Source: Candidatus Enterousia merdequi (GTDB taxonomy: Bacteria > Pseudomonadota > Alphaproteobacteria > Rs-D84). From it: 11,697 nucleotides of DNA. The stretch spans positions 1 through 11,697 of the forward strand of contig JAGHTM010000049.1 in assembly GCA_018065345.1 (NCBI GenBank), written 5' to 3'. The position numbers and the translations under genes were made by a program. Below, in pieces: positions 8,518 to 11,697 of the stretch. The notes beneath the pieces are model-generated. The model had not been told where the DNA came from, did no database searches, and saw nothing but the letters and a program-made list of their open reading frames with translations. Position 1 is the first letter of the stretch. Each line of letters opens with the position of its first letter.

Positions 8518-8523
8518 CACCTT
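8518..8523 (-). promoter_or_regulatory. greA ribosome binding site (decides the start)
   Basis: AAGGTG on the minus strand lies 6 bases upstream of the ATG at 8511. No comparable motif precedes the longer in-frame ATG at 8547, so this site favours the 156-residue form. Confidence 0.65.
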
Positions 8524-8535
8524 AAATCTATAATA

Positions 8536-8564
8536 ACAATAAAACATAAATTTTAATTTTGCAA
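8536..8564 (-). promoter_or_regulatory. Weak candidate promoter for the greA block
   Basis: On the minus strand TTGCAA (8564-8559) is followed after 17 bases by TATTGT (8541-8536), matching the consensus at four of six positions in each box. TTGCAA is its own reverse complement and is also the -35 candidate for lptG on the other strand. A second -10-like TATTAT (8535-8530) has no good -35. A transcript from here would leave a leader of roughly 17 bases containing the greA Shine-Dalgarno. Confidence 0.25.
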
Positions 8565-8587
8565 TTATGAATTGAAACTATTATAAT
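8559..8587 (+). promoter_or_regulatory. Sigma-70-type promoter for the lptG-xerD operon
   Basis: TTGCAA (8559-8564), a 17-base spacer and a perfect TATAAT (8582-8587) form the best promoter in the window. The -10 ends 10 bases before the lptG ATG at 8598, so the expected start of transcription leaves a leader of only a few bases, too short for a Shine-Dalgarno; none is visible. Confidence 0.6.
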
Positions 8588-8597
8588 ACACCTTGTT

Positions 8598-9665
8598 ATG
8601 TTCAGATTTGGTCCAAAAGTTTTAACAAGATTTCTAACAAGACGTTTTTTCGCCAGTTTTTTTCTGGTAATGTTAATAATATGTGGTGTTATCTATGCTG
8701 TGACATTTGTTGAAAGATTATCATCTAACCCGACAGCACTTGAAACAATGATGGACGCATGGATTCGATTGTTAGAATATATTCCTATGTTTTTACCACT
8801 TGCTGTATTTATGGGGACATTGCTTGCTTTCTATAATTTGACACGGTCTTCTGAATTGATAATTACATCTGGAACAGGATTATCCCCTTTTCAAATTGCA
8901 AGACCATTTTTATTTGGTGCTTTTGTAATTGGTGCTGTTGCGGCAACTTTGGTGAATCCATATTCTGTAAATTTATCTACCAGCAATCTAACAAATCACC
9001 AATTAAAATTGATAGACGGGGCGATTTGGTTGCGCGAATCTTCTGAAAACAGCAATTTAACAATTCGTGCAAAAGAAATAAAAATGCCTAATAACAAAGA
9101 TATAATATTTTATAATGTCACAATATTATCTCAAGATGGCGATTTCAAATTACAAGAACGCATTACTGCAACCCAAGCAACATTATCCAACAACGGTATT
9201 GATATTCAAAAAGCAAGCATTATTGGTTCTGACGGCATATCACGCAACGGAAACAGACATATTGATACAAAACTGACCCCACAAACAGTATTGGACAGAT
9301 ATCTTCAGCCGGACCAAATATCTTTCTGGAAATTACCTGAATTTATAAAAAAGATGGATTCCATTGGTGTTTCAACACGCGGGCATTTAATGCAGCTTTG
9401 GACACTTTTGTTTTTACCACTTAATATGATAGCAATGGTAATACTTGGGATTGCTTTTGCCCAAACGAAACAAAGAAGAAATTACAGTTTTGGTATTAAA
9501 TTCAGTCTTGGGATATTGACATGTTTCGCATTGTATTTTATTACTAATTTGTTTAATGCACTTGGGAACACTGGGGCATTACCACCATTGATTTCTATTA
9601 TCGCACCACAAATAATAATTATCGCTGGGGCATGTATGTTTATAACAAGTTTTGATACAATCTAG
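8598..9665 (+). CDS. lptG: LPS export permease, LptG type (YjgP/YjgQ family)
   Basis: The family forms the membrane part of the LptB2FG ABC transporter, which extracts lipopolysaccharide from the inner membrane and feeds it to the LptC-A-D bridge. The 355-residue protein has the family layout: membrane segments at about 17-38, 61-80 and 103-119, a periplasmic beta-jellyroll region (about 125-255), then three more membrane segments (about 265-287, 300-320, 328-350). LTRSSELIITSGTGLSPFQ (81-99) is the conserved cytoplasmic coupling-helix block. The IWLRE stretch (143-147) at the start of the periplasmic domain is more like LptG than LptF. Only one of the two permeases is here; LptF must be elsewhere if LPS is made. 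It is first in a plus-strand operon with a close upstream promoter and no Shine-Dalgarno. F versus G is assigned from memory of family patterns, so that choice is less sure than the family. Confidence 0.85.
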   Translation: MFRFGPKVLTRFLTRRFFASFFLVMLIICGVIYAVTFVERLSSNPTALETMMDAWIRLLEYIPMFLPLAVFMGTLLAFYNLTRSSELIITSGTGLSPFQIARPFLFGAFVIGAVAATLVNPYSVNLSTSNLTNHQLKLIDGAIWLRESSENSNLTIRAKEIKMPNNKDIIFYNVTILSQDGDFKLQERITATQATLSNNGIDIQKASIIGSDGISRNGNRHIDTKLTPQTVLDRYLQPDQISFWKLPEFIKKMDSIGVSTRGHLMQLWTLLFLPLNMIAMVILGIAFAQTKQRRNYSFGIKFSLGILTCFALYFITNLFNALGNTGALPPLISIIAPQIIIIAGACMFITSFDTI

Positions 9666-9678
9666 AAAGGATACATTT

Positions 9679-9804
9679 ATGCCAATAAGAAGAAAGAAAA
9701 GCAAAAAATATTTAGTGTGGGCAATAATCATTGCACTTGTTATTTTAATGATTGTATCTTTCCCGAACCACCCTGTGTTTAACGAAATCGTATTATACCC
9801 ATGA
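9679..9804 (+). CDS. Small basic single-pass membrane protein (41 residues), unknown function
   Basis: I do not recognise this protein. The reading frame runs from the ATG at 9679 to a TGA at 9802-9804. The N-terminus is strongly basic (RRKKSKK, residues 4-10), followed by a hydrophobic helix at about 11-27 (YLVWAIIIALVILMIVS) and a short tail ending NEIVLYP. By the positive-inside rule the N-terminus would be cytoplasmic. A good AAAGGA (9666-9671) lies 7 bases before the ATG. The stop overlaps the xerD start as ATGA (9801-9804), the pattern expected of translational coupling. Placement, ribosome binding site and composition all argue for a real gene. Without homologues an alternative is a leader peptide whose translation serves to deliver ribosomes to xerD. 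Confidence 0.7.
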   Translation: MPIRRKKSKKYLVWAIIIALVILMIVSFPNHPVFNEIVLYP

Positions 9805-10664
9805 ACTATATAGATATATTCACAGAAGCATTATCAGCAGAAAAAGGACGCAGTAAAAATACTTTGATATCATACACGTCTGATTTAACACATGCCCAAG
9901 ATTCGATTGGCAATCTGTTAGACGCAACATCAGACGACATACAAAATTATCTAACAAATTTGAATGACAAACCATCTTCTATTGTCCGCAAAGCAAGCGC
10001 CCTTCGTTCTTTTTACAAATTTTTAATGTTAGAAAAAATTATAACAAAAAACCCAACAACAAACTTGGAATTACCAAAGCGTGGGCGTGCATTACCAAAA
10101 TATTTATCACCAAATGAAATAGAATTATTGATATCTTCTGCTGGCGATATAAAAACATCTGTTCGTCTTCGTTGTATGTTAGAATTGTTGTATGCTTCGG
10201 GATTACGTGTATCTGAATTATGCGAATTACCGTTATCTGCAAACTTGGGTGATAAATTGCTAATCCATGGCAAAGGTGCCAAAGAAAGACTGGTCCCTAT
10301 GCACGAAGCCGCCCAAGATGCTTTACACAAATGGTTAAATGTTCGTGGAGATGTTGATTCAAAATACGTATTTCCAACGTGTTCTAAAACCGGGCATATA
10401 ACCCGTGATGGTTTTTTCAAAATATTAAAAAAGTGTGCGGTATTGGCTGGCATTGAACCATCAAGGGTTTCGCCACACGTTCTGCGTCATTCGTTTGCTT
10501 CACATTTACTGGCAGGCGGTGCAAATCTGCGTGTAATACAAACAATGCTTGGACACGAAGACATTTCAACGACACAAATATACACACATGTATTACCAGA
10601 AAAATTACGTGATACAGTTGAAAACGCTCATCCATTGGCACATAATGAGATTAAGGATATATAA
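9801..10664 (+). CDS. xerD: Site-specific tyrosine recombinase XerD
   Basis: XerD acts with XerC at the dif site to resolve chromosome dimers at the septum, where FtsK activates it. The 287-residue protein has an N-terminal SAM-like core-binding domain (about 1-90) and the catalytic domain. All six catalytic residues are visible: R136 (SGLRVSEL), K158 (HGKGAKER), H226 and R229 (SPHVLRHSFA), H252 (LGHEDISTTQ) and nucleophile Y261 (IYTHV). The H252-to-Y261 spacing of nine equals that of E. coli XerD. Many integrases share this fold, but the full Xer-type blocks, the length and the housekeeping operon make an integrase unlikely. XerD rather than XerC is a judgement from overall pattern. It has no Shine-Dalgarno and starts within the stop of the upstream small gene. 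The partner ftsK lies at the other end of the window. Confidence 0.92.
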   Translation: MNYIDIFTEALSAEKGRSKNTLISYTSDLTHAQDSIGNLLDATSDDIQNYLTNLNDKPSSIVRKASALRSFYKFLMLEKIITKNPTTNLELPKRGRALPKYLSPNEIELLISSAGDIKTSVRLRCMLELLYASGLRVSELCELPLSANLGDKLLIHGKGAKERLVPMHEAAQDALHKWLNVRGDVDSKYVFPTCSKTGHITRDGFFKILKKCAVLAGIEPSRVSPHVLRHSFASHLLAGGANLRVIQTMLGHEDISTTQIYTHVLPEKLRDTVENAHPLAHNEIKDI

Positions 10665-10667
10665 AAA

Positions 10668-11165
10668 ATGATAACAAAATGCGATCATCCAGGTTGTACA
10701 AAAGCAGGCACTTGTCGTGCTCCCAAAACACGTGATTTGAAAGAATATTGGTGGTTCTGTAAAGAACACGCTGCAGAATACAATAAAAATTGGAATTATT
10801 ATGCCAATATGACCCCAGACGAAATAGATGCAGAATGGGAACGCGAAACTTTTGGTATTGCTGATAAAGACAAAGACCAAGCAAATAAAAATGAAGATGA
10901 TTATGTAAATTTCTTGAACGACTTTTTATCTGGCCGTAATACATTTGATAAAATGCCAGTCAAAAAATCTGTGCCATCAACTATTGTATCTGCATTACAA
11001 ACATTGGATTTACCAATAACTGCAACATGGCGTGAAATCGGAAGTAAATATAGAAGCCTGGCCAAGAAATACCATCCTGATACAGCAAAAGACAAATCAT
11101 CAGCCAAAGAATTTATGCGTATAACCACCGCATACGAAACATTAAAAAAACATTTCAAGAAATAA
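10668..11165 (+). CDS. J-domain co-chaperone with cysteine-containing N-terminus
   Basis: This 165-residue protein ends in a J domain (about 108-163) with the diagnostic HPD at 136-138 (KKYHPDTA), so it should stimulate the ATPase of a DnaK-type chaperone. It has no G/F-rich or CxxCxGxG zinc region, so it is not DnaJ itself. The N-terminus carries C5, H7 and C10 (CDHPGC), then RAPK and EYWWFC with C31 and H34. Two C/H pairs at this spacing could bind a metal (inference). As I recall, this arrangement is characteristic of alphaproteobacterial J-domain proteins. AAGGA (10653-10657) at the end of xerD is the likely ribosome binding site, and the ATG follows the xerD stop by three bases. It is the last gene of the lptG operon. 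Confidence 0.9.
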   Translation: MITKCDHPGCTKAGTCRAPKTRDLKEYWWFCKEHAAEYNKNWNYYANMTPDEIDAEWERETFGIADKDKDQANKNEDDYVNFLNDFLSGRNTFDKMPVKKSVPSTIVSALQTLDLPITATWREIGSKYRSLAKKYHPDTAKDKSSAKEFMRITTAYETLKKHFKK

Positions 11166-11191
11166 AAAAATCCCCTTTGGATTCCAAAGGG
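11164..11191 (-). terminator. Intrinsic terminator for leftward transcription
   Basis: A perfect 8-bp stem (CCCTTTGG 11173-11180, loop ATT, CCAAAGGG 11184-11191) is flanked on the left by seven A residues (11164-11170). Read on the minus strand this is a GC-containing hairpin followed by seven T, a textbook Rho-independent terminator. On the plus strand no T-run follows, so it is at best weak for the J-domain operon, whose stop codon overlaps the T-tract. It implies that transcription arrives from the right. Confidence 0.72.
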
Positions 11192-11221
11192 AATGGGAGA
11201 GTTGTGAAAAAAATTTGTTTT

Positions 11222-11392
11222 CGCATTCGGCCTGACTTTCGTCAGGCATTGCGGGTGGCCTTGCCCCCCGATAACCCCCTGCCGTTTTATCGTCCCATGC
11301 GGGGGCTCGAACACTTTCGTGCGCGGTGCTTTGGCCTTTTGTGCTTTATTTCTTTTGTTCGTATCTTTTACACTATACCCTTTGGCACCGCG
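11222..11392 (-). other. GC-rich region dense in inverted repeats: possible structured RNA or 3' UTR
   Basis: No credible gene lies between 11166 and 11407. Base composition rises to about 60% GC (hand count over 11225-11336), against AT-rich flanking genes. Several inverted repeats occur in series: CGCGGTGC (11322-11329) with GCACCGCG (11385-11392); a small CAC/GTG stem (11312-11321); GCCCCC+CGATAA (11263-11274) with TTATCG (11287-11292) and GGGGGC (11301-11306) around an 8-base bulge; and a 7-bp GCCTGAC/GTCAGGC stem (11230-11247) enclosed by CGCA/TGCG. Two loops read GAAA on the minus strand, a GNRA-type tetraloop, and the terminator also faces that way. A minus-strand RNA is therefore favoured, either the 3' UTR of the gene ending at 11408 or a separate transcript. 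A weak TATAGT -10-like box occurs on the minus strand near 11373-11378, without a good -35. I could not match it to tmRNA, RNase P RNA, SRP RNA or a tRNA. Confidence 0.4.
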
Positions 11393-11407
11393 GGAACATT
11401 AAATCGC

Positions 11408-11697
11408 TTAATTCGGCCAATTTGGCATTGGTGGTTCTTCTGGCATTGGTGGTTCTTCTGGCGTTGGTGGTAATAATGGATGCCATTCAGACACCCCGAA
11501 CACGGACGACCGGAAGTCGGAGTAGGACCGAACGCTGCCGGCGCAGTCGTTAGCACAGTCGAGCGCGCAATCGAAAGCATTGGCGCTGTCGAAGTTGAAC
11601 ACCCACGAAGGGGAAGAGACATTTATATATGTGCCATCTTTCTCGGCATCGTATCCACTTGCTTGACACCAGCAATATCTTCCTGAAGTATCTAACG
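11408..11697 (-). CDS. C-terminal end of an unrecognised cysteine-containing protein (cut by window edge)
   Basis: An open frame enters from the right edge and ends at TAA (11408-11410), giving 95 residues with no start needed inside the window. It begins GRYCWCQASGYD, passes through SSPSWVF, and has regularly spaced cysteines in FDCALDCANDCAG (C-x3-C-x3-C). It ends in a Pro/Glu tail with EEPPMP twice, then NWPN. Codon choice (CTC, TCC, CGG, GTG, GCG, GAC) is unlike the AT-rich codons of the other genes, which suggests transfer, a special class of protein, or a different origin. An internal GTG (11602) could start a 64-residue form, but upstream sequence of the same character argues for a longer protein. 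From memory, unverified, similar YCWC and CA-rich C-termini recur in proteins from uncultured gut bacteria. Disulfides and a surface location are possible; I assign no function. Confidence 0.55.
   Translation of the reverse strand, partial: LDTSGRYCWCQASGYDAEKDGTYINVSSPSWVFNFDSANAFDCALDCANDCAGSVRSYSDFRSSVFGVSEWHPLLPPTPEEPPMPEEPPMPNWPN
11424..11471 (-). repeat. Short tandem repeat coding the Pro/Glu tail
   Basis: Two identical 18-base units (11424-11441 and 11442-11459) and a partial third with one change (11460-11471). On the minus strand they encode EEPPMP twice, preceded by PPTP. Such repeats can change copy number and so the length of the tail. Confidence 0.75.

Noticed and set aside
8512..8547. 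N-terminal extension of GreA by 12 residues
   Set aside because: The downstream ATG has a well-placed AAGGTG and gives the family's normal length.
9801..10664. Tyrosine recombinase as a mobile-element integrase
   Set aside because: Length, Xer-type motifs and an operon position between housekeeping genes fit XerD; I see no att-like repeats or cargo genes.
11230..11247. GAAA-loop hairpin resembling the hairpin downstream of variable repeats in diversity-generating retroelements
   Set aside because: It lies about 160 bases beyond the stop codon rather than next to it. The protein end is Pro/Glu-rich rather than a C-type lectin fold, and no reverse transcriptase or template repeat is visible in the window.
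10901..11314. 137-codon minus-strand open frame spanning the terminator and the J-domain gene
   Set aside because: It reads through the terminator hairpin and antisense to the J domain, and has no recognisable domain.
11293..11325. GTTCGAG on the minus strand as a tRNA or tmRNA T-loop
   Set aside because: The flanking bases cannot form a 5-bp T-stem around it, and no acceptor stem, CCA end or tag-peptide reading frame is present nearby.
11177..11473. Plus-strand open frame ending in a Trp/Phe/His-rich tail
   Set aside because: The tail is the antisense of the EEPPMP repeat, and the rest crosses the inverted-repeat region.

Overview
The window is AT-rich chromosomal DNA that looks alphaproteobacterial, probably from an uncultured or host-associated lineage with a low-GC genome. 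The strongest lineage clue is the J-domain protein at 10668-11165. Its cysteine-containing N-terminus (CDHPGC, then RAPK and EYWWFC) is the layout I know from alphaproteobacterial J-domain proteins. The LptG-type permease and a MutL with an intact endonuclease motif fit this too. The lineage is an inference; no rRNA gene is present.

Left part (1-8511, all minus strand): read in transcription order this is greA, mutL, yajC, secD, secF, an S41-family PDZ protein, a PAP2 phosphatase, and the N-terminal third of ftsK, which runs off the left edge. Gaps are short. Two junctions (greA/mutL and S41/PAP2) have a single base between stop and start, so most of the block is probably one transcript. It combines transcript-cleavage, mismatch-repair and Sec-translocation genes with envelope genes. 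The S41 protein appears to lack both residues of the Ser-Lys catalytic dyad. ftsK seems to have its own promoter and no Shine-Dalgarno.

Centre (8512-8597): a short divergent promoter region separates greA from a rightward operon. A clear sigma-70-type promoter lies only about 10 bases ahead of the lptG start codon.

Right-hand operon (8598-11165, plus strand): lptG, a 41-residue basic single-helix membrane peptide whose stop overlaps the xerD start (ATGA), xerD with all six catalytic residues, and the J-domain protein.

Right edge (11166-11697): base composition changes abruptly to GC-rich. On the minus strand there is the C-terminal end of an unrecognised cysteine-containing protein with GC-rich codons and a Pro/Glu repeat tail. 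It is followed by about 200 bases rich in inverted repeats, including two loops that read GAAA on the minus strand, and then an intrinsic terminator that also faces the minus strand. This may be a structured 3' UTR or RNA, a repeated or transferred element, or an assembly join.

I found no complete new multi-gene system. The items most worth a second look are the apparently inactive S41 protein, the structured GC-rich tail, the possible leaderless starts of ftsK and lptG, and the 41-residue gene.
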